A stretch of DNA of 41,849 nucleotides from Bacteroidales bacterium (GTDB lineage Bacteria; Bacteroidota; Bacteroidia; Bacteroidales; UBA932), in contig JAEFAI010000019.1 of the NCBI GenBank assembly GCA_016291185.1, positions 1-41,849 on the forward strand. Reading direction: 5' to 3'. Below the pieces are notes generated by a model. That model was not told the DNA's origin and did not search any database. It saw only the letters and a list, made by a program, of their open reading frames with translations. This document shows, piece after piece, positions 30,255 to 39,305 of this stretch (position 1 is its first letter; every line of letters begins with the position of its first letter). Both the position numbers and the translations under genes were made by a program.

Positions 30255-31568
30255 ATGAAAAAGTTTGTAGCAATCCTCGCACTCGCTGCCACGCTGTTCG
30301 CAGTGAATGCTCAGGCCCAGAACAAAGAAGTGGCCGCCGCCAAGGCCGCCCTTGAGAAGGCTCAGGCAGCTGCCGAGAACCCGAAACAGAACACGAAACT
30401 TGCCACCTGGCTCAAATATGGTGAGACGTTGGTGAAGGCTTATGCCGCACCGTCCGGCGCCGCCTGGGTGGGCATGTCCATGCAGGAATTCCAGATGCTG
30501 GCCGGTGAGCGCGCCCTGAGCGAAAGCCAGGTCGTGATCGGTGGCGAGCAGATGACCAAGCGTGCTTTCGCCAACAAGAACATCTACTTCAACGAGGCTG
30601 GTCAGGTGGCCATCATCGAGGTCACCGAGCCCATCGTGGCTGACCCGCTCGACAAGGCTGTCGAGGCTTATGCCAAGGCTGCTGAGCTCGATCCGAAGGG
30701 CACCAAGACCAAGGATATCAAGGCCGCTCTCGAGGACATCGCCTCCAAGTACTCCGACGAGGCTTACAACGCCTACAACCTGGGCAACATGAAGGCCGCT
30801 TCCGAGTATTTCGAGAAGTCCGCCAAGGCTTCCGCCACCGCTCCGCTGAGCACCGTGGACACCTCCGCCCTCTACAATGCCGGTTTCGTGGCCTGGGCTT
30901 CCCAGGATTGGAACCGCGCCAACTCCTTCCTCGGTCAGTGCGAGAAGTACGGCTACTTCGAGAAAGGTGAGGTCTATGCCAAGCTCGCCGACGTGGCCAC
31001 CGGCCTCGGCGATGCCGCTGCCGCCAAGAAGTACCTCGAGACGGGTATGACCAAGTTCCCGGAGAACCAGAGCGTGCTGATCGGCCTGATCAACTATTAC
31101 CTTAACAGCGGTGACGACACCGCCCGTCTGTTCGAACTCTTCGAGGACGCCAAGAGGAACGAGCCGGACAACGCTTCCCTCTACTATGTGGAAGGCAACG
31201 CCCGCAAGAAGCTCGGCCAGAACGAGGAGGCTCTCGCCGCCTACGACAAGGCCACCGAGGTCAACCCGAACTACGAGTGGGGTTACATCGGCAAGGGTAT
31301 TCAGCTCTACGACATGGCTGTCGAGCTCCAGGACAAGGCCAACGCCGAGATGGACAACGACAAGTACATGGCGCTGATGGGTGAGTTCGAGAAGTGCCTG
31401 AAGGGCTGCATCGAGCCGTTCGAGAAGGCTTTCGAGATGGTCAAGGACGATGAGATCAAGGCCAACCTCGCCGAGTACCTTAAGAACGCCTGCTTCCGCT
31501 TCCGCAACGAGGGTGCTGAGTTCCAGGCCAAGTACGACAAGTACAACGCCGTCGCTGCCCAGCGCTAA
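30255..31568 (+). CDS. Exported tetratricopeptide-repeat protein
   Basis: The 437-residue protein has a signal peptide (MKKFVAILALAATLFAVNAQA) and about five to seven TPR-like helical pairs. Examples are LDKAVEAYAKAAELDPKG, AYNLGNMKAASEYFEKSAKAS, ALYNAGFVAWASQDWNRANSFLGQC, YVEGNARKKLGQNEEALAAYDKATEVNPNY. TPRs make superhelical protein-binding surfaces, here in the periplasm. Bacteroides genomes place a similar protein after gyrA, and 39 bases separate them here. Codon use is strongly biased (for example AAG for Lys and GAG for Glu), suggesting high expression. It ends directly against the opposing CapA-like gene. The partner is unknown. Confidence 0.87.
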   Translation: MKKFVAILALAATLFAVNAQAQNKEVAAAKAALEKAQAAAENPKQNTKLATWLKYGETLVKAYAAPSGAAWVGMSMQEFQMLAGERALSESQVVIGGEQMTKRAFANKNIYFNEAGQVAIIEVTEPIVADPLDKAVEAYAKAAELDPKGTKTKDIKAALEDIASKYSDEAYNAYNLGNMKAASEYFEKSAKASATAPLSTVDTSALYNAGFVAWASQDWNRANSFLGQCEKYGYFEKGEVYAKLADVATGLGDAAAAKKYLETGMTKFPENQSVLIGLINYYLNSGDDTARLFELFEDAKRNEPDNASLYYVEGNARKKLGQNEEALAAYDKATEVNPNYEWGYIGKGIQLYDMAVELQDKANAEMDNDKYMALMGEFEKCLKGCIEPFEKAFEMVKDDEIKANLAEYLKNACFRFRNEGAEFQAKYDKYNAVAAQR

Positions 31569-32687
31569 TTAATCTTCGATCCCGCACGTGTTTTTAACAC
31601 GTTCCCAGGTCGAGATCATATTATCATAATCTGAAGGAGTGAGCCAATCGTTTCGACGGTTGGCCCATTCTTTTATGAAGATGGTGGCGTAGCTGTCGGG
31701 CAGGAGCCGCTCCGGCAGCGTGCACCACAGGAAGCGGAGCTGCGGCTCCAGCATCCGCTTTTCGCCCGTGATCGGGTCGCGGGTGAAGCGGAGCGTGGCG
31801 GCGAGGCCCAGCCGTGAATTGATGATGCTCATATTGGAAATGGCATTGCCCAGCGAATAGATCACGGGCACGCCCTTGATGTGCGTGGTGTCCTGCACCA
31901 CGTGCGGGTGCGAACCCACGATGGCATCCACGCCCTGCGAGACGAGCCATTGGGCCCAGGACACCTCCGAAGCGTCCGGATTCAGCATGTATTCCGTGCC
32001 CCAGTGGGGCAGGGCCACGACAAAGTCGGCCCCGCGCTCGCGGGCGGTCCGGATGGCTTTGCTGATATCTTCCTTGTTCATCCGGTTGGCCTTGGGCCAT
32101 TCCGCGTCGGCGCCGGTGTTGGTGCCATAGGTGAAATTGACCAGTGCGATGTTCACCCCGTGACGGGAGAGCATCAGGGGATAGGTCTCCTCCAGCTCCT
32201 TGCGGTTGCGGGCGGCGCCGGTCTGGCGGACGCCGAGCGAATCGCGTATCTTCTCATACACGTCCAGGGTGCGCTGCAGTCCGCGTACGCCGCGGTCCAG
32301 GACGTGGTTGTTGCCCGTCAGGAACACGTCGATGCCACAGTCCTGCGCCAGATACCAGGCGTAGTAGTCCGGGGTGGAGAAAATCGGGTAGCCGGTATAG
32401 GGCGCTCCGCCCAGCGGGAACTCCAGGTTGGCCACTGCGAAGTCTGCCGCGCGAAGCGCCGGCGTGATCTTCTGCAGGAAGGTGTGGTGGTCGCGCTCCA
32501 GCTGCTTGGCGTGCATCATAACGTCGCCGATGATGATCACGCTTACGGTGTCCGGCGCGTTGATCATCGCTTTCGGGAACGGGATTTGATATTGATTGGC
32601 AAAGCAGGGGTAATCGCGACGCTGGGCCCGTGCGTTCAGGGCGCAGAAAAGCGTCAGGAGAAGGAGTATGAAGCGGGTCGTTTTCAT
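31569..32687 (-). CDS. CapA-like metallophosphoesterase-fold protein
   Basis: I start this at the ATG at 32687 (372 residues, signal MKTTRFILLLLTLFCALNARA) rather than at the upstream TTG. The calcineurin-like CapA/PgsA fold is shown by VSVIIIGDVMMHAKQ (metal-binding GD), FAVANLEFPLGG, VFLTGNNHVLDRG, HWGTEYML and GSHPHVVQ with the distal metal histidines, in the usual order and spacing. Founding members take part in poly-gamma-glutamate capsule synthesis, but most members, including this stand-alone exported one, have no proven role. It is divergent from the SPOR lipoprotein gene; a small hairpin (31586-31602) lies near its 3' end inside the coding sequence. Confidence 0.88.
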   Translation of the reverse strand: MKTTRFILLLLTLFCALNARAQRRDYPCFANQYQIPFPKAMINAPDTVSVIIIGDVMMHAKQLERDHHTFLQKITPALRAADFAVANLEFPLGGAPYTGYPIFSTPDYYAWYLAQDCGIDVFLTGNNHVLDRGVRGLQRTLDVYEKIRDSLGVRQTGAARNRKELEETYPLMLSRHGVNIALVNFTYGTNTGADAEWPKANRMNKEDISKAIRTARERGADFVVALPHWGTEYMLNPDASEVSWAQWLVSQGVDAIVGSHPHVVQDTTHIKGVPVIYSLGNAISNMSIINSRLGLAATLRFTRDPITGEKRMLEPQLRFLWCTLPERLLPDSYATIFIKEWANRRNDWLTPSDYDNMISTWERVKNTCGIED

Positions 32688-32691
32688 AAAA

Positions 32692-32722
32692 TTGTGCAAA
32701 TATAAGACTTTTTGTATTTTTG
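32692..32722 (+). promoter_or_regulatory. Promoter of the SPOR lipoprotein operon
   Basis: TTG (32692-32694), 20 bases, then TATTTTTG (32715-32722). Both match the consensus with ideal spacing. The ATG follows at 32733. It interleaves with the divergent capA-like -7 box. Confidence 0.7.
32697..32704 (-). promoter_or_regulatory. -7 box for the CapA-like gene
   Basis: On the minus strand TATATTTG matches TAnnTTTG, 9 bases before the ATG at 32687, so the transcript would have almost no leader. It lies within the divergent promoter at 32692-32722. Confidence 0.5.
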
Positions 32723-32732
32723 TAGTTTAAAT

Positions 32733-33299
32733 ATGAGAAAAGCTAGAATTATCATGGCGTTTGCCCTTTCGGCCAGCCTGTTGCACGGGTGCGACTTCTT
32801 GCGCATTCTGGCCGGCCGGCCCACCTCGCGTGAGATCGAGGAGAAGCGCAGGGCCATCCTCTTGTTGGAGTCTGCCCCGGTGCAGGAGCAGGCGGATACC
32901 GTCGTGCTCGAAACGCTGCTGGAGCCGGAAACCCTGCCGGTGACGGAACCGGCCTCGGAGCCGGAGACGAAGCAGGAAGTCAAGCAGGAGGTCAAGCAGA
33001 CCGCTGCTTCGGGCGGAATCCGCGTCACGACGCGGAAGGCAGATACGTTCAACGACCCCAAACCCGCTTACCGATACTATGTGATGATCGGCACCTTCGG
33101 GAGCCGCGACAACGCCGTCCGGCTGTCCAGCAAGGCTGGCGAGGCTGGTTATCCGGTCACGCTGCTGCCGTTCGGCAACGACATGACGACGGTGGGTGTC
33201 TGCCCGACCAACGATTTCGGCGACGTGTGCGCCTCGCTGGAAAAGCTTCGCAAGGAGGCCTTCTGCCCGAAGGACGCCTGTATCCTCAAGATTGAGTAG
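32733..33299 (+). CDS. SPOR-domain lipoprotein
   Basis: The ATG at 32733 fits the promoter above and gives 188 residues. A lipoprotein signal (MRKARIIMAFALSASLLHGC) is followed by a Glu/Pro/Val-rich linker (LEPETLPVTEPASEPETKQEVKQEVKQ) and a SPOR domain at about 110-187 (RYYVMIGTFGSRDNAVRLSSKAGEAGYPVTLLPFGNDMTTVGVC). SPOR domains bind glycan strands lacking stem peptides at the division septum. The three-fold KQEV repeat is a short low-complexity run. It is followed after two bases by the M28-like/TonB fusion gene, so they are co-transcribed. A role in envelope or division processes is likely. Confidence 0.88.
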   Translation: MRKARIIMAFALSASLLHGCDFLRILAGRPTSREIEEKRRAILLLESAPVQEQADTVVLETLLEPETLPVTEPASEPETKQEVKQEVKQTAASGGIRVTTRKADTFNDPKPAYRYYVMIGTFGSRDNAVRLSSKAGEAGYPVTLLPFGNDMTTVGVCPTNDFGDVCASLEKLRKEAFCPKDACILKIE

Positions 33300-33301
33300 C
33301 C

Positions 33302-34618
33302 ATGAGACGGATCCTGACCGGCCTGTTGCTCTTCCTGCCCCTGCTCGCTGCCGCCCAGCTCCGCCCGTCTTACGGGGCGCTGGAGGACAGTGAAGCCGTG
33401 GCTGCTATGAAAGAGCACGTCAGTTTCCTCTCTTCCGCAGCCCTGGAAGGCCGCAAGGCCGGCTCGGAAGGGGAGCGGGAAGCGGCCGCGTACGTCTCCG
33501 AAGTGCTCGAATCCTACGGCCTGGACCTGCTGAGCGGCAAGGACGGCGATGTATTCGGCCTGAAACGGGAGAACGGCGACACGCTCACCTGCCGCAACGT
33601 CCTGGCCTGCATCCCCGGTTATGACCCGGCCCAGCGCGAGCACTACATCGTGCTCGGCGCCCGCCTGGACAACCTCGGGCTGATGTCTTACAACGAGAAC
33701 GGGACGACGCGCGAGCGGATTTACTACGGCGCGAACGGCAACGCTTCCGGTCTTGCCGTCCTGCTCGAGCTCGCCCGGATGCTTTCGCGCAACAGTGTGC
33801 TGCTCAAGCGCTCCGTGATCATCGCCGCCTTCGGCTCCTCGCTGGAGTCGGGCGCGGGCGCCTGGTATTTCCTGAACCGCTCCTTCCCGCAGCCGGAGCG
33901 GATCGACGCGATGATCAACCTCGACATGCTCGGCACAGGCTCGAACGGATTCTACGCCTACACGGCGTCCAACCCCGATCTGAACGTCCTGCTGGAGCAG
34001 GTGAACGCCACGCTGGAGCCCGTTCTGCCGCAGCTGGTGTCGATGGAGCCCGTGAGTTCCGACCACCGTATCTTCTACGACAAGGAGATCCCCTCCGTCT
34101 TCTTCACGACGGGCCGCTACCCCGAATACAATACCGACCGCGACACCGCCTCCATCCTCGAATACGACGGCATGGAGCGCGAGCTGGAATACCTCTACAA
34201 CTTCACAGTCGCCCTGGTGAACGGCCGCAAGCCCGAGTTCCGCCGCGACGCCTCGGACGCGGACGTGCCCTCGGGCGTGGTGTCCTTCTTCGACTGCGAC
34301 GTCAAGCCCACCTTCTTCCGGTCCAACGATCCGGCCGATTTCCTGCAGCGCTGGGTCTATACCTACCTGCGCTACCCCCAGAGCGCGATTGACGAGGGGG
34401 TGCAGGGACGTGTGCTCGTGGACTTCGTCATCGACGAGAAGGGCAAGGTCGGGCAGGTGAAAGTGGCCCGCGGGGTGGATCCCCGCCTGGACGACGAGGC
34501 CGTGCGCGTGATCGCCGCCTCGCCGGACTGGAAGCCGGGCATGGTGCGCGGCAAGAAAGTAAAGACCGCCCTGTCGGTCTATGTAGAATTCAGATTGGAG
34601 AGAAAGAAGAAAAGATAG
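33302..34618 (+). CDS. M28 peptidase-like domain fused to TonB C-terminal domain; metal site degenerate
   Basis: The 438-residue protein has a signal peptide ([18 protein letters not shown]), an M28 aminopeptidase-like domain (about 35-310) and a TonB C-terminal domain (about 345-434: [34 protein letters not shown]). Against the usual M28 motifs, AHYDHLG reads ARLDNLG (His to Arg121), ADDNASG reads ANGNASG (Asn145, Gly146), GAEEEG reads GSSLES (Ser180, Leu181 for the Glu pair), NLDMIG keeps Asp208, and Y-H-T-x-x-D reads YNTDRDT (Asn277). Four of five expected metal or catalytic positions are thus lost, and the domain is probably not a peptidase. It may bind peptides or act as a scaffold. The gene sits between the SPOR lipoprotein and leuS, with 2- and 1-base gaps. 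Confidence 0.85.
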   Translation: MRRILTGLLLFLPLLAAAQLRPSYGALEDSEAVAAMKEHVSFLSSAALEGRKAGSEGEREAAAYVSEVLESYGLDLLSGKDGDVFGLKRENGDTLTCRNVLACIPGYDPAQREHYIVLGARLDNLGLMSYNENGTTRERIYYGANGNASGLAVLLELARMLSRNSVLLKRSVIIAAFGSSLESGAGAWYFLNRSFPQPERIDAMINLDMLGTGSNGFYAYTASNPDLNVLLEQVNATLEPVLPQLVSMEPVSSDHRIFYDKEIPSVFFTTGRYPEYNTDRDTASILEYDGMERELEYLYNFTVALVNGRKPEFRRDASDADVPSGVVSFFDCDVKPTFFRSNDPADFLQRWVYTYLRYPQSAIDEGVQGRVLVDFVIDEKGKVGQVKVARGVDPRLDDEAVRVIAASPDWKPGMVRGKKVKTALSVYVEFRLERKKKR

Positions 34619-34619
34619 T

Positions 34620-37355
34620 ATGGATTACGATTTCAAATCGATTGAGAGCAAGTGGCAGGCCCGCTGGGCCGCGAACAAGACTTTCCGCGTGGTGGAAGAT
34701 CCCGCGAAGCCGAAATTTTATGTGTTGGACATGTTCCCCTATCCGTCCGGCGCCGGACTGCACGTGGGACACCCGCTGGGCTACATCGCCAGCGATATCT
34801 TCTCGCGCTACAAGCGCCTGAAGGGCTTCAATGTGCTGCACCCGATGGGCTACGACGCCTTCGGTCTGCCGGCCGAGCAGTACGCCATCCAGACGGGCCA
34901 GCACCCGGAGGTGACGACGGAGAAAAACGTGACCCGCTACCGCGAGCAGCTGGACCGCATCGGCTTCTCCTACGACTGGGACCGCGAAGTCCGCACCTGC
35001 GACCCTGCGTTCTACAAGTGGACGCAGTGGGCTTTCCTGCAGATGTTTGAGAGCTGGTATGACCCGACGCTGGACAAGGCGCGCCCCATCTCTGAGCTGA
35101 TTGCGAAATTCGAGACCACCGGCTACGAGGATGTGACCCCCGCACAGTGGAAAGCCGCTTCCGACAAGGAGAAATCGGACATCCTGATGCGCTACCGCAT
35201 TGCCTACCAGGGCGAGACCTCCGTCAACTGGTGCGAGGGTCTCGGCACCGTGCTGGCCAACGACGAGGTCAAGGACGGCCTGAGCGTGCGCGGCGGCTAT
35301 CCCGTGGAGCAGAAGAAGATGACGCAGTGGCAACTGCGCGTGTCGGCCTACGCCGGGCGCCTGCTGGACTCGCTCGAGAAGCTCGACTGGTCCGACTCCC
35401 TGAAGGAGATGCAGCGCAACTGGATCGGCCGTTCCGAAGGTACGGAGATGGTGTTCAACACGATCTGCGACGGTCGCGAGATGCCTGTGACCATCTTCAC
35501 CACCCGCGCCGACACGATCTACGGCGTGACCTTCATGGTCCTTGCCCCGGAGAGTGAACTGGTGGAGTCGCTGACCGCCGCCGACCGCAAGGCCGAGGTG
35601 GCGGAGTACCTCAAATACGTGAAGAAGAAGACGGAGCGCGAGCGCATCGCCGAGACCAAGACGGTCACGGGTGTGTTCTCCGGCTCCTACGGCATCAATC
35701 CCGTGACCGGCGAGAAGGTCCCCATCTGGATCTCCGAATACGTCCTCGCGGGCTACGGCACCGGCGCCATCATGGCCGTCCCGGCCCACGACAGCCGCGA
35801 CTACGCTTTCGCGAAGAAATTCAACCTGCCGATCATCCCGCTCATCGAGGGTTGTGATGTCTCGGAGGAGAGCTTCGACGCCAAGGACGGCATCATGTGC
35901 AACTCCGGCTTCCTGAACGGCATGACCGTCAAGCAGGCCATCGAGGCCGCCAAGGACTACGTCGAGGCGAAGGGCCTGGGCCGCCGCAAGACCAACTACC
36001 GTCTGCGCGACGCCATTTTCTCGCGCCAGCGCTACTGGGGCGAGCCTTTCCCGATCTGCTACAAGGACGGCATTCCGACCCCGCTGCCGCTCTCTGCGCT
36101 GCCGCTGCGCCTGCCGGAGATCGACTCCTACAAACCTTCGCCGGACGGCGAACCGCCGCTCGCCCGCGCCAAGGACTGGACCTGGGACGGCTGCCCGCTC
36201 GAGAAGAGCACGATGCCGGGCTTTGCCGGCTCCAGCGCCTACTATCTCCGCTACATGGATCCGCACAACGACGGCGCCCTCGTGAGCCGCGAGGCTGACG
36301 AGTACTGGCGCAACGTCGATCTATATATCGGCGGCACCGAGCACGCCACGGGCCACCTCATCTATTCCCGATTCTGGAACAAGTTCCTCTTCGACCTCGG
36401 CTATGTCTGCGAGGACGAGCCGTTCAAGAAGCTCATCAACCAGGGCATGATCCAGGGCCGGTCCAACTTCGTCTATCGGGTGGTGGGTACCAACACCTTC
36501 GTCTCCCTGGGCCTCAAGGACCAGTACGAGACCACCGAGATCCACGTGGACATCAACATCGTTCGCAATGACCGCCTCGACCTGGAGGCCTTCCGTGCCT
36601 GGCGTCCCGAATTCGCCGACGCGCAGTTCATCCTCGAGGACGGCGAATACATCTGCGGCTGGGCCGTGGAGAAGATGAGCAAGTCGATGTTCAACGTCGT
36701 CAACCCGGACATGATCTGCGATACCTACGGTGCCGACACGCTCCGCCTCTACGAGATGTTCCTCGGCCCGCTCGAGCAGAGCAAGCCCTGGGACACCAAG
36801 GGCATCGACGGCGTGTCCCGCTTCCTCAAGAAATTCTGGCGCCTCTACACCGACCGCGACGGTTTCGCCGTCACGGACGAGAAGGCCTCGCCCGCTGAGC
36901 TGAAGGTCCTGCACCGCCTGATCGGCAAGGAGCAGGAGGACATCGAGAACTTCTCCTTCAACACGACCATCAGCGCCTTCATGATCGCCGTCAACGAGCT
37001 GTCGGCCCTCAATTGCCGCAAGCGCGAGATCCTCGAGCCGCTTTGTGTGCTCCTCTCGCCGTTCGCTCCGCATATCGCCGAGGAGCTCTGGGAGCAGCTC
37101 GGCCACGCCGAGAGCATCACTTCCGCGAGCTTCCCGACCTTCAATGCCGCCTATACGGTGGAAGACAGCGTGACCTATCCGGTCCAGTTCAACGGCAAGA
37201 TGCGCTTCACCGTGGACCTGCCGAAGAGCGCCGCACCCGCCGAAGTTGAGGCGGCCGTGCGCGGGATGGAACAGACCGCCAAGTGGGTGGGCGACCAGCA
37301 GATTGCCAAGGTCGTGGTCGTGCCCGGACGTATCATCAACATCGTTGTGAAATGA
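34620..37355 (+). CDS. leuS: Leucyl-tRNA synthetase
   Basis: The 911-residue protein is a class I aminoacyl-tRNA synthetase charging tRNA-Leu. The HIGH motif is HVGH at 48-51 ([14 protein letters not shown]) and KMSKS lies at 685-689 ([13 protein letters not shown]). The CP1 editing domain has [21 protein letters not shown] and [23 protein letters not shown], so proofreading of mischarged tRNA is expected. The anticodon-binding domain (about 740-870) and C-terminal domain ([24 protein letters not shown]) are present. A Bacteroidetes-type insertion (about 640-670, [18 protein letters not shown]) precedes KMSKS. The start lies 1 base after the TonB-fusion stop, and its TGA overlaps the next ATG (ATGA), making it the core of a four- or five-gene transcript. 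Confidence 0.97.
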   Translation: MDYDFKSIESKWQARWAANKTFRVVEDPAKPKFYVLDMFPYPSGAGLHVGHPLGYIASDIFSRYKRLKGFNVLHPMGYDAFGLPAEQYAIQTGQHPEVTTEKNVTRYREQLDRIGFSYDWDREVRTCDPAFYKWTQWAFLQMFESWYDPTLDKARPISELIAKFETTGYEDVTPAQWKAASDKEKSDILMRYRIAYQGETSVNWCEGLGTVLANDEVKDGLSVRGGYPVEQKKMTQWQLRVSAYAGRLLDSLEKLDWSDSLKEMQRNWIGRSEGTEMVFNTICDGREMPVTIFTTRADTIYGVTFMVLAPESELVESLTAADRKAEVAEYLKYVKKKTERERIAETKTVTGVFSGSYGINPVTGEKVPIWISEYVLAGYGTGAIMAVPAHDSRDYAFAKKFNLPIIPLIEGCDVSEESFDAKDGIMCNSGFLNGMTVKQAIEAAKDYVEAKGLGRRKTNYRLRDAIFSRQRYWGEPFPICYKDGIPTPLPLSALPLRLPEIDSYKPSPDGEPPLARAKDWTWDGCPLEKSTMPGFAGSSAYYLRYMDPHNDGALVSREADEYWRNVDLYIGGTEHATGHLIYSRFWNKFLFDLGYVCEDEPFKKLINQGMIQGRSNFVYRVVGTNTFVSLGLKDQYETTEIHVDINIVRNDRLDLEAFRAWRPEFADAQFILEDGEYICGWAVEKMSKSMFNVVNPDMICDTYGADTLRLYEMFLGPLEQSKPWDTKGIDGVSRFLKKFWRLYTDRDGFAVTDEKASPAELKVLHRLIGKEQEDIENFSFNTTISAFMIAVNELSALNCRKREILEPLCVLLSPFAPHIAEELWEQLGHAESITSASFPTFNAAYTVEDSVTYPVQFNGKMRFTVDLPKSAAPAEVEAAVRGMEQTAKWVGDQQIAKVVVVPGRIINIVVK

Positions 37356-38281
37356 CGCGCAAGGCCGTTCTCCATACTGTCTGGGAGTATCTCATCCTGA
37401 CCGTCGCGTGCTTCATCTTCGCGATGGCCTGGGAGTGCTTCATGATCCCCAACGGGATGTCGGCCGGCGGCCTGATGGGCCTTTCGACCATCATCCAGTA
37501 TGCGACCGGCGGTGTGGTTCCGGCCCAATATACCTATTTCGCCATCAATGCCGTGCTGATCATCGTCGCCGTGTGGGCGATGGGGATCGGCTTCGGCTTC
37601 AAGACCATCTGGTGTATCATCTTCTCCAGTATCGCGATGCATATCGTGGCCGGCCTGCCGGTCATGCACGCCATCCCCGGCTCCTTCTTCAATATGGAAG
37701 AGCGCCTGCTGATCCCGGTCGTGGCCGGCGTGTTCGAATCGGTCGGTCTGGGGCTCGTGCTCCGCTACGGCGGCAGTACGGGCGGTACGGACATCATCGC
37801 CCTGATGGTCAATAAATACTGGCCCGTCTCGCTCGGGACCGTCTTCCTGGTGTCCGACGTGGTGGTCTGCGCCCTGTTGCTCTGTCTGCCGGAGAAGAAT
37901 TTCTCCGACATGTGCTACGGTCTGACGGAAGTGGTCATCTTCTCGATGGTCATCGACCTGGTCGTGGGCGGCAAGCGCTCGTCCTACCAGCTGCTGGTCT
38001 TCTCGGAGCACTATGACAAGATCGCCGACCACATCATCAACAAGATGGATCGCGGCGTGACGGTGCTCAAGGCCCAGGGCTGGTTCACCAAGGCCGACAA
38101 GAACGTGCTGCTGATCCTGATCAACCAGACGCAGCTCTCCGGTCTTTCGCAGGTTATCAAGGAGATCGATCCCCGTGCCTTCATGTCCATTTCCCCGACG
38201 CACAACGTTTACGGCGAGGGCTTTGAGGAGATCAAGACGGGCGTTCATCTGAAAAAGAAACATAAACATAAACATGAATAG
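37352..38281 (+). CDS. YitT family membrane protein (first of two)
   Basis: I start this at the ATG at 37352, which overlaps the leuS stop by 4 bases (309 residues); the longer frame upstream is within leuS. Five to six membrane helices include [28 protein letters not shown], the YitT motif (F-x-x-P-x-x-x-x-x-G-G-x-x-G), and [23 protein letters not shown], the second conserved loop. A C-terminal DUF2179 domain (about 205-290, [43 protein letters not shown]) folds like an ACT/PII-type domain. It ends in a His/Lys tail (KKKHKHKHE). The family's transport substrate is unknown. It is one of a tandem pair with the next gene, which it overlaps by 8 bases. Confidence 0.9.
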   Translation: MTRKAVLHTVWEYLILTVACFIFAMAWECFMIPNGMSAGGLMGLSTIIQYATGGVVPAQYTYFAINAVLIIVAVWAMGIGFGFKTIWCIIFSSIAMHIVAGLPVMHAIPGSFFNMEERLLIPVVAGVFESVGLGLVLRYGGSTGGTDIIALMVNKYWPVSLGTVFLVSDVVVCALLLCLPEKNFSDMCYGLTEVVIFSMVIDLVVGGKRSSYQLLVFSEHYDKIADHIINKMDRGVTVLKAQGWFTKADKNVLLILINQTQLSGLSQVIKEIDPRAFMSISPTHNVYGEGFEEIKTGVHLKKKHKHKHE

Positions 38282-39206
38282 CAAGCAATTCTGGGTCGGG
38301 GTGAAGGAGTACTTCCTGATCACCCTCGGCGTGACGATGTACGTGATGGGATGGATCATCTTCCTGATCCCGAACAATATGATCGGCGGTGGCGTGACGG
38401 GTCTCGGCTCCATCGTCCAGTACGCAACCAACGGCGTTGTCAAGATCGGTTACACCTATTTCGTGGTCAACGCGGGCCTGCTCGTCGCGGCGCTCTTCAC
38501 GCTGGGGCGCAGTTTCGGCGCCAAGTCGATCTACGCCATTCTGCTGACTTCGGTCCTGCTCAATGCCGCGCAGGGCATTTTCCCCGAGCAGATCATCCAG
38601 ACCCTCGCGCTGGACAACGGCAAGCTCATGTGTACCATCATGGGCGGCATCATGGTCGGTATCGGCATCGGCATTTCGATGTCGCAAGGCGGCAGTACGG
38701 GCGGCACGGACATCATCGCCCTGATCGTGAACAAATACCGGAATGTCTCGCCGGGGCGCATGATTCTCATCCTGGACGCCGTCATCATCCTGTCCTCGCT
38801 GCTCGTGCCTTCCTATATGGCGGACGGCACGCTGATGAGCTGGCCGGACAAGATTACGACCGTTGTCTATGGTTTCATCCTGATCACGATCGTGAGCACG
38901 GTGCTGGACCTTTACCTGACGGGTTCCCGGCAGTCCGTGCAGATTTTTGTCCTCTCGCCGAAGTTCGCCGAGATCGCGGATGCGATTACCAACGAGTTGC
39001 ATCGCGGCGTGACCGTCTTCAACGGCAAGGGTTGGTACACCAAGCACGACACCGAAGTGGTGATGGTCATCACCCGCAAGGCAGACTTGAACGTCTTCCT
39101 GAAATGCATCAATTCCATCGATCCGAACGCTTTTATCTCCGTTTCCTCGGTTACAGGCGTTTATGGACAGGGTTTTGATAAGTTCAAATCAAGCAATAAA
39201 AAATAA
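38274..39206 (+). CDS. YitT family membrane protein (second of two)
   Basis: This 310-residue protein is a paralogue of its upstream neighbour, with the same order of helices and a DUF2179 domain. The first conserved loop reads FLIPNNMIGGGVTGLGSIVQYATNG and the second [25 protein letters not shown]; the C-terminal domain contains VFNGKGWYTKHDTEVVMVITRKADLNVFLKCINSIDPNAFISV. It differs by lacking the His/Lys tail and by a longer loop near 180 (VPSYMADGTLMSWPDK). The start overlaps the upstream gene by 8 bases, indicating coupled translation and possibly a hetero-oligomer. A strong terminator follows at 39239-39274. Confidence 0.9.
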   Translation: MNSKQFWVGVKEYFLITLGVTMYVMGWIIFLIPNNMIGGGVTGLGSIVQYATNGVVKIGYTYFVVNAGLLVAALFTLGRSFGAKSIYAILLTSVLLNAAQGIFPEQIIQTLALDNGKLMCTIMGGIMVGIGIGISMSQGGSTGGTDIIALIVNKYRNVSPGRMILILDAVIILSSLLVPSYMADGTLMSWPDKITTVVYGFILITIVSTVLDLYLTGSRQSVQIFVLSPKFAEIADAITNELHRGVTVFNGKGWYTKHDTEVVMVITRKADLNVFLKCINSIDPNAFISVSSVTGVYGQGFDKFKSSNKK

Positions 39207-39238
39207 TTTCAAATCAAAAATCACAATAATTACGATTA

Positions 39239-39274
39239 CCCCCGGACTGCCCCTCAAAAGTCCGGGGGCTTTTT
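39239..39274 (+). terminator. Rho-independent terminator after the YitT pair
   Basis: CCCCCGGACT (39239-39248) pairs perfectly with AGTCCGGGGG (39259-39268) around a 10-base loop, followed by CTTTTTA. It ends the long operon that starts near 32733. Confidence 0.92.
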
Positions 39275-39275
39275 A

Positions 39276-39283
39276 TACTTTTG
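39276..39283 (+). promoter_or_regulatory. -7 box for the AraC-type regulator
   Basis: TACTTTTG matches TAnnTTTG and directly follows the terminator; the ATG is at 39306. No -33 box stands out because the terminator stem occupies that position. Confidence 0.5.
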
Positions 39284-39305
39284 TGGCCCGAAATACCGCG
39301 TTCCA

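Noticed and set aside
31586..31602. Terminator hairpin (ACGTGTT/AACACGT) for the TPR gene
   Set aside because: The stem is only 7 bp, lies inside the opposing CapA-like coding sequence and lacks a following T-run.
34590..36266. 558-codon minus-strand frame antisense to leuS
   Set aside because: It covers conserved leuS motifs and shows no domain of its own.
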